A stretch of 64,000 nt of DNA, taken from contig NZ_JAGINT010000001.1 of assembly GCF_017876295.1 (NCBI RefSeq), forward strand, positions 1,736,001-1,800,000. The letters run 5' to 3'. The stretch is from Kribbella aluminosa (lineage in GTDB: Bacteria; Actinomycetota; Actinomycetes; Propionibacteriales; Kribbellaceae). The notes beneath the pieces were generated by a model that saw only the letters and a list, made by a program, of their open reading frames with translations, searched no databases and was not told where the DNA came from. The position numbers were made by a program, and so were the translations under genes. Within the stretch, counting starts at the first letter, position 1. Each line of letters begins with the position of its first letter. Of the stretch, positions 52,608 to 62,396 are shown piece after piece.

Positions 52608-53408
52608 ATGAGCAGTGTGACCGAGCCCAAACCGGTGGATACCTGGCTGACCGACATGGACGGCGTCCTCGTGCACGAGGAGCGCGCGATCCCCGGCGCC
52701 AGCGACTTCATCGCCGCGCTGCAGGCGTCCGGCAAGAAGTTCCTGGTCCTCACCAACAACTCGATCTTCACCCCGCGAGACCTCCGCGCCCGGCTGCTGG
52801 TGGCGGGCATCGACATCCCGGAGACGTCGATCTGGACCAGCGCGCTCGCCACCGCCCAGTTCCTCGACGACCAGCGGCCGGGCGGTACGGCGTACGTGAT
52901 CGGCGAGGCCGGGCTGACGACCGCGCTGCACGAGATCGGGTACGTGCTGACCGAGCGTGACCCCGACTACGTCGTGCTCGGCGAGACCCGGACGTACTCG
53001 TTCGAGGCGATCACCAAGGCGATCCGGCTGATCACCGACGGTGCGCGGTTCATCGCGACCAACCCGGACCCGACCGGCCCGTCCCAGGAAGGCCCGCTGC
53101 CCGCGACCGGCTCGGTGGCCGCCCTGATCACCCGCGCGACCGGCGTGGCGCCGTACTTCGTCGGCAAGCCGAACCCGCTGATGATGCGCAGCGCGCTGAA
53201 CCGGATCGAGGGGCACTCCGAGACCACCGTGATGATCGGTGACCGGATGGACACCGACATCATCAGCGGTCTGGAGGCGGGTCTGCGCAGCGTGCTGGTG
53301 CTGTCCGGCTCGACCGGCGAGCACGAGGTCGAGCGGTTCCCGTACCGCCCGACCCGGATCGTCGCCTCGATCGCCGACGTCGTACCGCTGGTGACCACCC
53401 TGTCCTAG
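52608..53408 (+). CDS. HAD-superfamily IIA phosphatase (NagD-like)
   Basis: A 266-residue HAD phosphatase. Motif I is [19 protein letters not shown] (two aspartates), motif II VLTNNS, motif [18 protein letters not shown] and [13 protein letters not shown]. NagD-type enzymes dephosphorylate nucleotides or sugar phosphates in the cytoplasm. It diverges from the MFS gene with 34 bp between, and its end overlaps the converging deacetylase by 4 nt. Confidence 0.9.
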   Translation: MSSVTEPKPVDTWLTDMDGVLVHEERAIPGASDFIAALQASGKKFLVLTNNSIFTPRDLRARLLVAGIDIPETSIWTSALATAQFLDDQRPGGTAYVIGEAGLTTALHEIGYVLTERDPDYVVLGETRTYSFEAITKAIRLITDGARFIATNPDPTGPSQEGPLPATGSVAALITRATGVAPYFVGKPNPLMMRSALNRIEGHSETTVMIGDRMDTDIISGLEAGLRSVLVLSGSTGEHEVERFPYRPTRIVASIADVVPLVTTLS

Positions 53409-54139
53409 CAGGTCAGGGTGCGGAACCCGTACCCCTGCGCCTTGAGTGCCGTCAGGATCGCGGGCAGGGCAGCCACCGTCTGCGCGCGGTTACCCCCGCC
53501 GTCGTGCATCAGGATCACCGAGCCGCTGTGCACGTTCTTCAGTACCCGCTGCACGATCGCCGCCGTACCGGGCTTGGTCCAGTCGCGCGAGTCGACGGTC
53601 CACACGACCAGGTCCTTGCCCAGCTGACGGGCCCGTTGCCGGACGGTGGCGCTCACCCCGCCGTACGGCGGCCGCAGACAGCCCGGCGTACTGCCGATCT
53701 GGACGCGGATCGCCTGGTCCGTCGACGTGACCTCCTGCTGGAACTTGGCCGCGGTGAGCTTGCGCAGGTCGCGATGGTCCCAGGTGTGGTTCTGCACGCT
53801 GTGCCCGGCATCGTGGATCCGCTTGGTCAGCTCCGGATGCTTGCGCACGTTCTGACCGACCTCGAAGAAGGTCGCCTTGGCGTCGTACTTCGCGAGGACG
53901 CCGAGCACCTTCGGGGTGTACTCGGCATCCGGACCGTCGTCGAAGGTCAGCACGACGTACTTCGTCGGCAACGGCGTCGGGCCGGGCGTGACGGCAGCCG
54001 GGGCCGCGGCGGGCGGCGTGACGGGCTTGGCCGGTGACCTCGCGGCCGCGACCACGACCGTACCGATCACCGCGCTCACCAGCATCATCATCGCCAGGCC
54101 GACGGCCCTGTTCCCCGCATGCGTCAAGCGAACGTTCAC
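53405..54139 (-). CDS. Secreted or membrane-anchored polysaccharide deacetylase
   Basis: A 244-residue protein. One N-terminal helix ([20 protein letters not shown]) anchors or exports it, followed by a Pro/Ala linker and a NodB domain: [11 protein letters not shown] (catalytic and metal Asp), [10 protein letters not shown] (metal His pair), RPPYG and ILMHDGGG. It deacetylates cell-wall or extracellular glycans. GTG 54139 is preceded by GGGGGA. The promoter contains TCAC repeats spaced about 11 bp. Confidence 0.9.
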   Translation of the reverse strand: MNVRLTHAGNRAVGLAMMMLVSAVIGTVVVAAARSPAKPVTPPAAAPAAVTPGPTPLPTKYVVLTFDDGPDAEYTPKVLGVLAKYDAKATFFEVGQNVRKHPELTKRIHDAGHSVQNHTWDHRDLRKLTAAKFQQEVTSTDQAIRVQIGSTPGCLRPPYGGVSATVRQRARQLGKDLVVWTVDSRDWTKPGTAAIVQRVLKNVHSGSVILMHDGGGNRAQTVAALPAILTALKAQGYGFRTLTC

Positions 54140-54162
54140 AATCCCCCCAGGGCGGTGGGTGG

Positions 54163-54207
54163 TTCACTTCCTCACTGGAACCTCACTGCAACCTCACATA
54201 ACCTCAC
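54163..54207. promoter_or_regulatory. Five TCAC direct repeats about 11 bp apart
   Basis: TCAC occurs at 54164, 54172, 54183, 54194 and 54204, inside near-identical AACCTCACTG units (spacing 8, 11, 11, 10). Direct repeats on one helix face upstream of the deacetylase start resemble response-regulator boxes such as PhoP sites, but the exact PhoP heptamer is not present. Confidence 0.55.
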
Positions 54208-54218
54208 TGGTCCCCACG

Positions 54219-54956
54219 CTAGAGCACTTGTGACAGGAATTGACGTAACCTCGGCGACTCGGCCGCGCCGAAGATCTGCTCCGGTACGCCGGACTCGACC
54301 ACGACGCCCTCGTCCATGAACGCGACCTGGTCCGCGACCTCGCGCGCGAATCCCATCTCGTGGGTGACCACGACCATCGTCATCCCGGCGCCGGCGAGGT
54401 CGGCCATCAGCGCGAGCACGCCCTTCACCAGCTCCGGATCGAGCGCGGACGTGGCCTCGTCGAACAGCATCACCTCGGGCTTCATCGCCAGTGCCCGTGC
54501 GATCGCGACCCGCTGCTGCTGACCGCCGGACAGGTTCCCCGGGCGCGCGGTCGCCTTGTGCGCAAGGCCGACCAGCTCGAGCTGCTCGCGCGCCGCTGCC
54601 TGCGCGGACTCGGTGTCGAGCTTCTTGATCTTGCGCAGCGGCAGCGTGATGTTGTCGAGCACGCTCTTGTGCGGGAACAGGTTGAAGTGCTGGAACACCA
54701 TGCCGATCCGGCGGCGCAGGACGTCCGGGTCACCCCGCAGGACCGACTCGCCGCCGAGCTTCACGTCGCCCGCGTCCGGCTCGAGCAGCCGGTTGATCGC
54801 CCGCAGCAACGTCGACTTCCCGGAACCCGACGGGCCGACCACGCACGCGGTCCGCCCGGCCGGTACGGCGAGGTCGACGCCGCGCAGCACCTTGTTGCTG
54901 CCAAAGGCGAGCTCGACGCCGCTGACCTCCAGGCTCGCGGCCTCAACGTGCTGCAT
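54219..54956 (-). CDS. Polar amino-acid ABC transporter ATPase
   Basis: A 245-residue ABC ATPase of the GlnQ/GluA type. Walker [11 protein letters not shown]-loop [11 protein letters not shown], signature [20 protein letters not shown], Walker [14 protein letters not shown], switch VTHEMGFA. It ends an operon with permease and binding protein. Confidence 0.93.
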   Translation of the reverse strand: MQHVEAASLEVSGVELAFGSNKVLRGVDLAVPAGRTACVVGPSGSGKSTLLRAINRLLEPDAGDVKLGGESVLRGDPDVLRRRIGMVFQHFNLFPHKSVLDNITLPLRKIKKLDTESAQAAAREQLELVGLAHKATARPGNLSGGQQQRVAIARALAMKPEVMLFDEATSALDPELVKGVLALMADLAGAGMTMVVVTHEMGFAREVADQVAFMDEGVVVESGVPEQIFGAAESPRLRQFLSQVL

Positions 54957-55677
54957 GCTCGACCTCCTCCACCGGTCGCCCTTCGCGGAGACGTTTGTCG
55001 AAGTGGTTCACCAGGTGCGTCAGCGGCACCGTCATCACCAGGTAGAAGATGCCGGCGAGCAGCAACGGTGAGAGGTTTCCGTTGGTCGCCGCCGCGTCCT
55101 GGCCGATCCGGAACAGCTCACGCTGACTCGCGAGCAAGCCGAGGAAGTAGACCAGGCTGGAGTCCTTCACGAGCGCGATGAACTGGTTCACCAGCGCCGG
55201 CAGCACCCGCCGTACCCCTTGCGGGATGACGACCAGCCGCATGCCGCTGGGGTAGCTGAACCCGAGCGCGCGGGCCGCCTCGAGCTGACCCTTCTCGACG
55301 CTCTGGATCCCGGAGCGGAAGATCTCCCCGATGTACGCCGCCGCGATCAGCGAGAGCGCGAGGATGCCGAGCGGGTACGGGTTCGGGCCCCACCAGTGCC
55401 GGGTGATCGGGGAGAGGCCCTGGCCGATCAGCAGGATGGTCAGGATCGCGGGCAGGCCGCGGAAGATGTCGGTGTAGATCTTCGCCGGCCAGCGCAGCCA
55501 TCGCTTCCGGGACAGCGCGAGGACCGCCACGATCATACCGAGCACAGTGCCCAGCACGACCGAGGCGGCCGCCAGGATCAGCGTGTTGACCAGCCCGACC
55601 TTCAGCATCTCGGGCAGTACTTCCTTCATCGACTCCCAGTCGAGGAAGGTGTCGCGCAGGGTGGACCAGATGTCCAT
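54943..55677 (-). CDS. Polar amino-acid ABC transporter permease
   Basis: A 244-residue HisM/GlnP-type permease with five helices. The loop [20 protein letters not shown], with [20 protein letters not shown], is the family signature. Overlaps the ATPase gene by 14 nt and abuts the binding-protein stop (shares base 55677). Confidence 0.92.
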   Translation of the reverse strand: MDIWSTLRDTFLDWESMKEVLPEMLKVGLVNTLILAAASVVLGTVLGMIVAVLALSRKRWLRWPAKIYTDIFRGLPAILTILLIGQGLSPITRHWWGPNPYPLGILALSLIAAAYIGEIFRSGIQSVEKGQLEAARALGFSYPSGMRLVVIPQGVRRVLPALVNQFIALVKDSSLVYFLGLLASQRELFRIGQDAAATNGNLSPLLLAGIFYLVMTVPLTHLVNHFDKRLREGRPVEEVEHAAR

Positions 55678-56519
55678 CAGGCTTTGGGAGCCGTGAACTT
55701 GACCGATCCGCTGCCCGGCTTGAAGTTCGCCGGTACGGCGCGACCCGGGTAGTACTGCTCGACCAGCTTGGTCCAGGTGCCGTCGGCGATCACCTCGTCG
55801 AGCGCCTTGTCGACGGCCTCGCGGAGCTTGTCGTTCTGCTTCGCGACCGCGAACGCCATCGGCGCGTCACTCAGCTCCTTCGCGGCCAGGATCACCGTGC
55901 CGCCGCCCTGCTCCTTGGCCATCTTCTCGCCGATCTCGGCAGGCGAGACCCAGGCGTCCGCCGTACCGGCCTTGAGCTGGCCGAGGGCGGCGTTGTAGTT
56001 CGGTACGCAGACCGGGTTCAGGTTCTTCTGGGTCGCGTAGTCGTCCTGGACGGTGCCCTGGACCACCACGACGCGCTTGCCGGGGAGCTGGTCGAACTTC
56101 GTGATCCCGGAGCTCTTGGTGGTGTTGAGGCCGAGGTAGCCGAAGTCGTACCCGTTGCTGAAAGCAACCGTCTTCTTGCGGGCCTCGGTGACGGTGATCG
56201 ACGAGCTGCCGAGGTCGAACTGGCCGCCGTTCACCTGCGACAGCAGCGCCGAGAAGTCGGTGCCGACGAACTCGGGCTTCAGGTTCAGCTTCGCCGCGAC
56301 CGCGGTGATCAGGTCGTTGTCGAACCCGGTGAACTTGCCGTCCTTCACGTACACGTTCGGCGGCGCGTCGGTCAGCGTGCCGATCCGCAGCGTCCCGGCC
56401 TGCATCAGTCCCAGGTCCGGCCCGGCCGCGGAATCCTTCTTGTCGCTGCCGCAGGCAACCATCGCTGCCGTCAAGGTGATGGCCCCGACTACCGCGACAA
56501 CCCGCCGAAACGCACGCAC
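55677..56519 (-). CDS. Polar amino-acid-binding lipoprotein
   Basis: A 280-residue family 3 solute-binding lipoprotein. The signal peptide ends in a lipobox (AAMVACGSD). The mature part shows GTLRIGTLTDAPPNVYVKDG, FTGFDNDLITAVAAKL and GSSSITVTEARKKTVAFSNG. GTG 56519 with GAGGAGA upstream fits the signal peptide better than the longer frame. It is the first gene of the importer operon. Confidence 0.9.
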   Translation of the reverse strand: MRAFRRVVAVVGAITLTAAMVACGSDKKDSAAGPDLGLMQAGTLRIGTLTDAPPNVYVKDGKFTGFDNDLITAVAAKLNLKPEFVGTDFSALLSQVNGGQFDLGSSSITVTEARKKTVAFSNGYDFGYLGLNTTKSSGITKFDQLPGKRVVVVQGTVQDDYATQKNLNPVCVPNYNAALGQLKAGTADAWVSPAEIGEKMAKEQGGGTVILAAKELSDAPMAFAVAKQNDKLREAVDKALDEVIADGTWTKLVEQYYPGRAVPANFKPGSGSVKFTAPKA

Positions 56520-56662
56520 AACTGTCTCCTCACACCGTGAACGAACGCAGAGCGATCGGCCCTGCCGTGGCAACCCAACACCACTGCCGGGCGCCCGTAT
56601 TCCACGGCGACAAGGCGTGAGACAGCGGTCAAAGTCCAGTCGGCTTGTGCTATATCAACCGG

Positions 56663-57301
56663 TCAGCCGTGATGCTGCTCATAGTGCGCGAGCGCGTCGG
56701 CGGTACGACCGGTGCCGTAGGCAAGCAGCAGCTCGGCGACGGCCGGCGACTCCGCTGCCGCCGCCGCAGCCGCACGCTGGATCTCGTCGGCCGAGGCGAC
56801 CGAACGGAACAGGTCCTGGAGCTCCCGCACGACGGCGCGCGCGGGGAGGTCGGGTGGAGCCGCCTGCCACGCCGCGGCCGACGTCTCCACGGGCAGGCCG
56901 GCGGGCGAGGTGAACGGCGTCGGCGCTCCTGTCGTCGGCGCCCCGGCCGAACCGCTGTCCGGGTGGCGAAGGTGGTGGTTGGTGGTCGCGCTGGTGTAGG
57001 CGCCACGCGTCGACCGGATCGTCGCCAGCTCGATCGCCACCCGGCCCGGTAGGAGCCCGTCGGCCACGGTGACGTCCGCGAGCTCGGAGACGGCGCGCAG
57101 CCGGGACACCACGGCTGGGTTGCCGATCTTCACCCGCTGGGCGCTGACCAGCTGCGAGAGCATCGGCGCGGACAACCCGATCACCTGTGCGAGCCCACCC
57201 TGGGTCAGGCCGAGCGCCGCGGTGACCCGCCGCACCACCTCACCCAGCGGCTCGCCGTACAGCTCGACCTGTTGTTTCAGGTTCTGCGCGCTCTGTTCCA
57301 T
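56663..57301 (-). CDS. XRE-type DNA-binding regulator
   Basis: A 212-residue protein. Residues about 15-70 form a Cro/C1-type helix-turn-helix (GEVVRRVTAALGLTQGGLAQ, VIGLSAPMLSQLVSAQRVKI). The middle is a Pro/Thr/Ala-rich linker, and the C-terminal third is helical and Ala-rich. It diverges from the von Willebrand A gene. Three similar sites TTYGC-N4-GCRAA lie in the 147-nt gap and are the obvious targets, possibly including autoregulation. Confidence 0.8.
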   Translation of the reverse strand: MEQSAQNLKQQVELYGEPLGEVVRRVTAALGLTQGGLAQVIGLSAPMLSQLVSAQRVKIGNPAVVSRLRAVSELADVTVADGLLPGRVAIELATIRSTRGAYTSATTNHHLRHPDSGSAGAPTTGAPTPFTSPAGLPVETSAAAWQAAPPDLPARAVVRELQDLFRSVASADEIQRAAAAAAAESPAVAELLLAYGTGRTADALAHYEQHHG

Positions 57302-57350
57302 CCTCGGACTCCTTCGGCCGGCCCTTCTGTCGGCACCTGCAAAGCTGATC

Positions 57351-57432
57351 TTCGCACTTGCGAACGCCAATTTCCAGTGCGGATGCGGCTTGACATTTGC
57401 AATCGCAAACTGAGAGAGTTTGCGGCAGCGAA
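57351..57432. promoter_or_regulatory. Three operator-like sites TTYGC-N4-GCRAA
   Basis: Sites at 57351-57364 (TTCGCACTTGCGAA), 57396-57409 (TTTGCAATCGCAAA) and 57419-57432 (TTTGCGGCAGCGAA). The middle one directly abuts a TTGACA -35 box (57390-57395) for the VWA gene. Confidence 0.75.
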
Positions 57433-57448
57433 TCCCACTGGAGGAACG

Positions 57449-59512
57449 ATGACGACCCACCATCGACACCGCCGCCCGGCGGTGCTGGCGCTTCTCGCCA
57501 TCACACTGACCGCGCTGCTCGCCGGGCTGGCGGCGCCGACGGCGCAGGCCGATCCTGCCCCCGACAACGGCAAGCTCGTCCTCGTGCTGGACTCGTCCGG
57601 CTCGATGAAGGAGCCGGCCGGCGACGGTAAGACGAAGATCGTCGCCGCCCGTACGGCGCTGACCCAGGTGGTGAGCAAGCTTCCGGCCGGTGCACAGGTC
57701 GGCCTGCGGGTCTACGGTGCGACCGTGTTCAAGGGCAGCGACCCTGGCGCCTGCACCGACACCCAGTTGACCGTTCCGATCGGCACGGGCAACCGGCCGC
57801 AACTGCAGGCGGCGATCGCCAAGTACAAGCCGTTCGGCGAGACCCCGATCGGGTACTCGCTGCAGCAGGCCGCGAAGGATCTCGGCCCGAGCGGCCAGCG
57901 CTCGATCGTGCTCGTCTCCGACGGCGAGTCGACCTGCGCCCCTGATCCCTGCGTGGTGGCCAAGAGCATCGCCAAGCAGGGCATCGACCTGAAGATCGAC
58001 GTGATCGGGTTCCGGGTGCAGGGCAAGGCCCGCACCGACTTGCAGTGCGTCGCCCGGGAGGGTCGAGGCGACTACTACGACGCGGACTCCACCATCGACC
58101 TCGAGGCCGGTCTGGGCAGGCTGTCCACGCGTGCTTTCCGCCCGTTCCGCATCTCCGGTACGCCGGTGGCGGGCACCGCGGCGCCGGAAGACGCTCCGGT
58201 CGTCGCTCCGGGGCTCTACTCGGACTCGTTCGACCTGCTCGACCAGCCGAAGCACTACGTGATCAAGCGCACGATGACCGGGTCGACCCTGCGCGCAGGT
58301 CTCAGCTTCCGACGGCCGGTGGGCGCGACCAGCTTGGTCATCCAGACGGAGCTCAGGCTCAAGACCCCCGACGGCGAGGACTGCGGTCGCAGCTTCCCGC
58401 GGATCCAGTCCGGCGACCAGGGGTTCGCCACCGGCACCGCGTCGAGCTGGTCGAAGTACGACAAGCAGAACAAGACCTGCTCCGAGGCCGAGCAACTCGT
58501 GCTCACCGTCGATCCGGGCAAGGACTTCCGGGAGATCAAGGACGTCCCGTTCGAGTTGCGCATCGACGAGGAGCCACCGGTCGAGGAGACCAAGAGCCTG
58601 CCGGCCGAGGCGGACGACCCGATCTGGTCGGCGATGACGGTCACAACGCCCCGAGAGATCGTTCCGGGGTCCAGCTTCCCCGACGCTCCATTGCTGCAGC
58701 CGGGGACGTACAAGACGACGCTGCTGCCGGGTGAGCTGCAGATCTACAAGATCAAGGCCGACTGGGGCCAGCGGATCCAGGCGCAGGCGACGGTGCCGCA
58801 GCTGTCCAAGGCGACCGGGAACATCGTCGGTCTGCGCTACCTGGATACCGCTGTGATCTCACCGACCGGCGAGGAAGCCTTCGCGGTCTTCCCCAAGAAG
58901 GTGCCGGGAGGCCCGGGTGGCAAGCGAGGCGTGCTGACCGGGCGGGGTGTCACGCAGGCCATCACCACCAAGGAGATCCGGTACCTGAACCGTGACGGCG
59001 CCAACAACTCCGACACCGGCACCTCGACGCCCGGCGAGTACTACATCGTCGTCTCGATGACCCGGAAGGCCGAAGACACGGCCTTCACGATCCCGATGAC
59101 CTTGACTGTCGGGGTGCCGGGAACGCCCGGTGCCGGAAAGCCGCAGTACGTCGACGGCGCGACGCCGGTGTCCGGCGAGTCCGTGACCCCGACGCCGAGC
59201 GAGACGCCGAGTGCATCGCCCACGGAGTCCGCTGACCCGGGCGACTCCGGCGATAAGACCGAGGCCGGCGGGCCGGTGCAGGGCCGTGCGGACGGCGACA
59301 ACGGAACGCCGGTCGCTCTGGTCGCAGGGCTGGGCGGAGGTGGGGCGGTCCTGCTGCTGGTCGGCGCGCTCGTCGTCCTCCGCCTCCGTCGGAAGCCGGT
59401 CGTCGCCCAGCCGAACGCGGCCACCTGGCCGGGCTCCCAGCACCCGAACCAAAACGGCCCCCACCATCCGAACGGCCCCCAGGGCCCAGGCGGTCCGCAG
59501 TACCCGAACTAA
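57449..59512 (+). CDS. von Willebrand A domain membrane protein
   Basis: A 687-residue exported protein. A signal peptide (about 1-34, ending TAQA) precedes a VWA domain with a complete MIDAS: DSSGSMKEP near residue 50, a Thr in GETPIG, and SDGEST. A long beta-rich region follows (about 210-595), then a Thr/Ser/Pro-rich stalk, one C-terminal helix (ALVAGLGGGGAVLLLVGALV) and a short cytosolic tail rich in Asn, Pro, Gly and His. GGAGGAAC supports the ATG at 57449. It is divergent from the XRE gene and followed by a kinase gene. Metal-dependent adhesion or surface sensing is a reasonable guess. Confidence 0.85.
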   Translation: MTTHHRHRRPAVLALLAITLTALLAGLAAPTAQADPAPDNGKLVLVLDSSGSMKEPAGDGKTKIVAARTALTQVVSKLPAGAQVGLRVYGATVFKGSDPGACTDTQLTVPIGTGNRPQLQAAIAKYKPFGETPIGYSLQQAAKDLGPSGQRSIVLVSDGESTCAPDPCVVAKSIAKQGIDLKIDVIGFRVQGKARTDLQCVAREGRGDYYDADSTIDLEAGLGRLSTRAFRPFRISGTPVAGTAAPEDAPVVAPGLYSDSFDLLDQPKHYVIKRTMTGSTLRAGLSFRRPVGATSLVIQTELRLKTPDGEDCGRSFPRIQSGDQGFATGTASSWSKYDKQNKTCSEAEQLVLTVDPGKDFREIKDVPFELRIDEEPPVEETKSLPAEADDPIWSAMTVTTPREIVPGSSFPDAPLLQPGTYKTTLLPGELQIYKIKADWGQRIQAQATVPQLSKATGNIVGLRYLDTAVISPTGEEAFAVFPKKVPGGPGGKRGVLTGRGVTQAITTKEIRYLNRDGANNSDTGTSTPGEYYIVVSMTRKAEDTAFTIPMTLTVGVPGTPGAGKPQYVDGATPVSGESVTPTPSETPSASPTESADPGDSGDKTEAGGPVQGRADGDNGTPVALVAGLGGGGAVLLLVGALVVLRLRRKPVVAQPNAATWPGSQHPNQNGPHHPNGPQGPGGPQYPN

Positions 59513-59559
59513 CCACCACTAACAACGACCGCCCGCCCGGTCTGTCAGTTGGTTGCCTG

Positions 59560-59595
59560 CCCACCCCATCCTCGGCCTGTCGAAGGTGGGGTGGG
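59560..59595 (+). terminator. Stem-loop between the VWA and kinase genes
   Basis: A perfect 9-bp stem (59560-59568 with 59587-59595) and 18-nt loop, without a T-run. Confidence 0.55.
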
Positions 59596-59642
59596 TTGGC
59601 TGGTTGGTGGGGGGAACTGGTGGAGGCGGTAGGTTCTGGGCG

Positions 59643-60902
59643 GTGGAGGCGTTTGCGGGGCGGTTTCAGCTGATCGATCTGATCGGGACCGGTGGTATGG
59701 GTTCGGTCTGGCGGGCCTGGGACCTGCGGCGGTCGACGTACGTCGCCGCGAAGGTCCTCGGGCAGCACGATGCCGCGACGCTGCTGCGGTTCGTCCGGGA
59801 ACAGTCGCTGCGGATCGAGCACCGGCACGTGATCGCGCCGCACGGATGGGCCGCGGACGACGACAAGGTCGTGTTCGCGATGGACCTGGTCCGGGGCGGG
59901 TCGGTGGCGACCTTGCTCGGTGACCATGGCCCGCTGCCGACGGCGTACGTCGCCATAATGCTGGATCAACTGCTGCACGGGCTGTCCGCGGTCCACGCGG
60001 CTCGGGTCGTGCACCGGGACGTGAAACCCGCCAACCTGCTGCTGGACGTCACCGGCACCGGTCGACCGCACCTGCGGCTGTCGGACTTCGGCGTCGCCGG
60101 CCTGCTCGACGAGCCCCGGATGACCCACCGGAGCATGATCCTCGGAACCCCCGGCTACCTCGCCCCGGAACAACTGACAGGTGCCGACCCCGACCCCCGC
60201 CAGGACCTGTACGCCGTAGGAGCCGTAGCCGCCGAACTCCTGACCGGCGAGCGCCCCGCCCCCGACGGGAATCCGCGTGAACCCGTCGGCCCGCTGTCCG
60301 ACTTCATCCGCCACCTCACCGCGCCCGACCCGTCCGACCGCCCCACCTCAGCAGCGGCGGCCGCCCAACTCCTTGCCACCGCCACCGCAAACGAGCCCAC
60401 CTCCTGGGCAAATGGCCCCGACACCCCAGAGGTCTTCGAGCAACTCCCACCCCTTCCATCACCGTGGACCCCCACTGGCCCCCAACCACCAGCCACCCCA
60501 TCTCCGGGCCCTACCAACACCCCCACCACCCACCAAACCCGAACCAACTCACCAGCCCTGCCCTCACCGCCTGCCCCAACTGGGCAGCCAGGCCCGGGTG
60601 CGCCGTTTGCGGCGGGCGCGGAGGCTGGAGCGGGTGCTGCAGGGGCGGGGGTTCGAGCGAGTCCTGGGCGTGTACCGGGTGCGGGGGTTGGAGAGGCTGC
60701 TGCGGGTGTCGCGGGTGCGGGGATTGGAGTGGGTGCTGCGGGTGTGGGGGCTGGTGGGGGTGGGCGGGATGTCGGGCGTGGGGAGTTGGTTGGGGGTGGG
60801 GTTTCGCAGGGGCGGGGGAGTTGGGCTTGGTGGGTTGCGGGGGTTTGCTGGGTGGGGGCGGTGGGGTTGTTGGGGAGTGCGATCTGGCTGTTGATTCGCT
60901 GA
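59643..60902 (+). CDS. Serine/threonine protein kinase
   Basis: A 419-residue Hanks-type kinase. The glycine loop GTGGMGSVW, the VAIK lysine equivalent AAKVL, the catalytic HRDVKPANLL, the DFG motif and GTPGYLAPEQ activation segment are all present, so it should be active. A Pro/Thr-rich and then Gly/Ala-rich juxtamembrane region leads to one C-terminal helix (AWWVAGVCWVGAVGLLGSAI). No PASTA repeats follow. GTG 59643 is chosen because the kinase fold starts there; TAGGTT lies 7 nt upstream. The VWA protein next door is a possible partner. Confidence 0.88.
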   Translation: MEAFAGRFQLIDLIGTGGMGSVWRAWDLRRSTYVAAKVLGQHDAATLLRFVREQSLRIEHRHVIAPHGWAADDDKVVFAMDLVRGGSVATLLGDHGPLPTAYVAIMLDQLLHGLSAVHAARVVHRDVKPANLLLDVTGTGRPHLRLSDFGVAGLLDEPRMTHRSMILGTPGYLAPEQLTGADPDPRQDLYAVGAVAAELLTGERPAPDGNPREPVGPLSDFIRHLTAPDPSDRPTSAAAAAQLLATATANEPTSWANGPDTPEVFEQLPPLPSPWTPTGPQPPATPSPGPTNTPTTHQTRTNSPALPSPPAPTGQPGPGAPFAAGAEAGAGAAGAGVRASPGRVPGAGVGEAAAGVAGAGIGVGAAGVGAGGGGRDVGRGELVGGGVSQGRGSWAWWVAGVCWVGAVGLLGSAIWLLIR

Positions 60903-61038
60903 CGGGTAGATCGGCGGACGCGGAGGGGTGGGCGTGATCAGACTGCGGCTGACGGATCTGCCGGGTGGTCACGATGTGACCTGGGTCGTGGCGGGGGTTG
61001 GGGGAGGGGGCATACTTGAGGAACGAGTGAAACCCACT

Positions 61039-61169
61039 CGCGTGCTCCGGGGTCGGTGTAATTCCGAGCCGGCGGTGACAGTCCGCGACCCGTGACTTCG
61101 CAAGAAGGATCGGTTGACCTGGTGGAATTCCGGGACCGACGGTGAAAGTCCGGATGGGAGGCGCACGCG
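61039..61169 (+). ncRNA. FMN riboswitch (RFN element)
   Basis: P1 pairs 61039-61045 with 61163-61169. The conserved core is present in order: GGGGTCGGTGTAATTCCGAG, CCGGCGGTGACAGTCCGCGA, CCTGGTGGAATTCCGGGACC and GACGGTGAAAGTCCGGATGG. FMN binding should shut down the riboflavin operon that follows. A possible -10 CATACT is at 61011-61016. Confidence 0.95.
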
Positions 61170-61205
61170 GTCGGCGGGTGTGCTCTGGCGCCCGGCGGCG
61201 CGGAG

Positions 61206-61361
61206 CGTGGGCTGTGAGGCCCACGGGACGCGACGGCGAGGGAAGCAGCGGACGAGAGTCCGGTGGCGGACCTGGCGTCGGGACCGAGAGGTTCTGACGA
61301 GGCGGCAGGGTGGGCGTGCCGGCCGGAGGCCCCGCGAGTGCGTCCGTGACGACGAGGGGCC
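61206..61361 (+). promoter_or_regulatory. Riboswitch expression platform
   Basis: A 7-bp hairpin (61206-61212/61219-61225) follows the aptamer. GGCCCC (61328-61333) can pair with GGGGCC (61356-61361), which overlaps the GAGGGG ribosome binding sequence before the ribD GTG. The lack of a T-run suggests control at translation. Confidence 0.5.
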
Positions 61362-61367
61362 CGAGTA

Positions 61368-62396
61368 GTGAACGACGTGTCGCCGATGGATGTCGCCTGG
61401 ATGCGGCGTGCCGTCGAGCTGGCCGCGCGCGGCACCGGCAGCACGCATCCCAACCCGGTCGTCGGTTGTGTGATCACCGCGAGCGACGGGCATCCGGTCG
61501 GCGAGGGCTTCCATGCCGTTGCCGGCGGCCCGCATGCCGAGGTCGAGGCGCTCCGGATGGCGGGTGCCCGCGCTCGCGGCGGTACGGCGTACGTGACGCT
61601 GGAGCCCTGTAACCACACCGGCCGGACCGGCCCGTGCGCGGACGCGCTGATCGAGGCGGGCGTGGCGCGGGTTGTGTACGCCGTACCGGATCCGAACCGT
61701 ACGGCGGCCGGCGGCGCCGACAAGCTGCGCAGCAAGAACATCGACGTCGTCGAGGGCGTACTGCGGGCTGAGGCCGAGGCGATCAACCAGGTGTGGCTGC
61801 ACAGCGTCCGGGTCGGGCGGCCGTTCGTCACCTGGAAGTTCGCGACCACGCTCGACGGGCGGTCCGCGGCGCCGGACCGGACGAGCAAGTGGATCACCGG
61901 CCCGCTCGCCCGGGCGGACGTCCATCGGCAGCGGGCCGCCTGCGACGCGATCGCCGTCGGCACCCAGACGGTGCTGGACGACGACCCGGAGCTGACGGTC
62001 CGGGACGAGAACGACGTACCTGCGGCGCGGCAGCCGTTGCGGGTGGTGGTCGGCGACCGGGAGATCCCGGCGACCGCGCGGGTCCGCAACGACCGCGCGG
62101 AGACCTTGCTGCTGCCGACCCACGATCCCGCCGAGGTGCTCCGGCAGCTGGACGACCGGCAGATCCGGCACCTCTGGCTCGAAGGCGGCCCGACGCTGGC
62201 CGCCGCGTTCCTGCGCGCCGGCCTGGTCGACCAGATCGTCGCGTACGTCGCCCCGGCCGTGCTCGGTTCGGGGTACGCCGCGGTCGGCGACCTCGGCGCG
62301 GAATCGATCGACCACCTGCGGCGGTTCAACCTAGCGGACGTCACCCGCCTCGGCGACGACGTCCGGCTGACCCTGGTTCCTCTGGGAGGAAAGTAG
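61368..62396 (+). CDS. ribD: Bifunctional riboflavin deaminase/reductase RibD
   Basis: A 342-residue fusion. The deaminase half has the zinc motifs HAEVEAL and LEPCNHTGRTGPCADAL. The reductase half has VTWKFATTLDGRSAAPDRTS and LWLEGGPTLAAAFLRAGLVD. It performs the second and third steps from GTP towards riboflavin. GTG 61368 follows a GAGGGG site inside the riboswitch platform. It is adjacent to ribE without a gap. Confidence 0.94.
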   Translation: MNDVSPMDVAWMRRAVELAARGTGSTHPNPVVGCVITASDGHPVGEGFHAVAGGPHAEVEALRMAGARARGGTAYVTLEPCNHTGRTGPCADALIEAGVARVVYAVPDPNRTAAGGADKLRSKNIDVVEGVLRAEAEAINQVWLHSVRVGRPFVTWKFATTLDGRSAAPDRTSKWITGPLARADVHRQRAACDAIAVGTQTVLDDDPELTVRDENDVPAARQPLRVVVGDREIPATARVRNDRAETLLLPTHDPAEVLRQLDDRQIRHLWLEGGPTLAAAFLRAGLVDQIVAYVAPAVLGSGYAAVGDLGAESIDHLRRFNLADVTRLGDDVRLTLVPLGGK

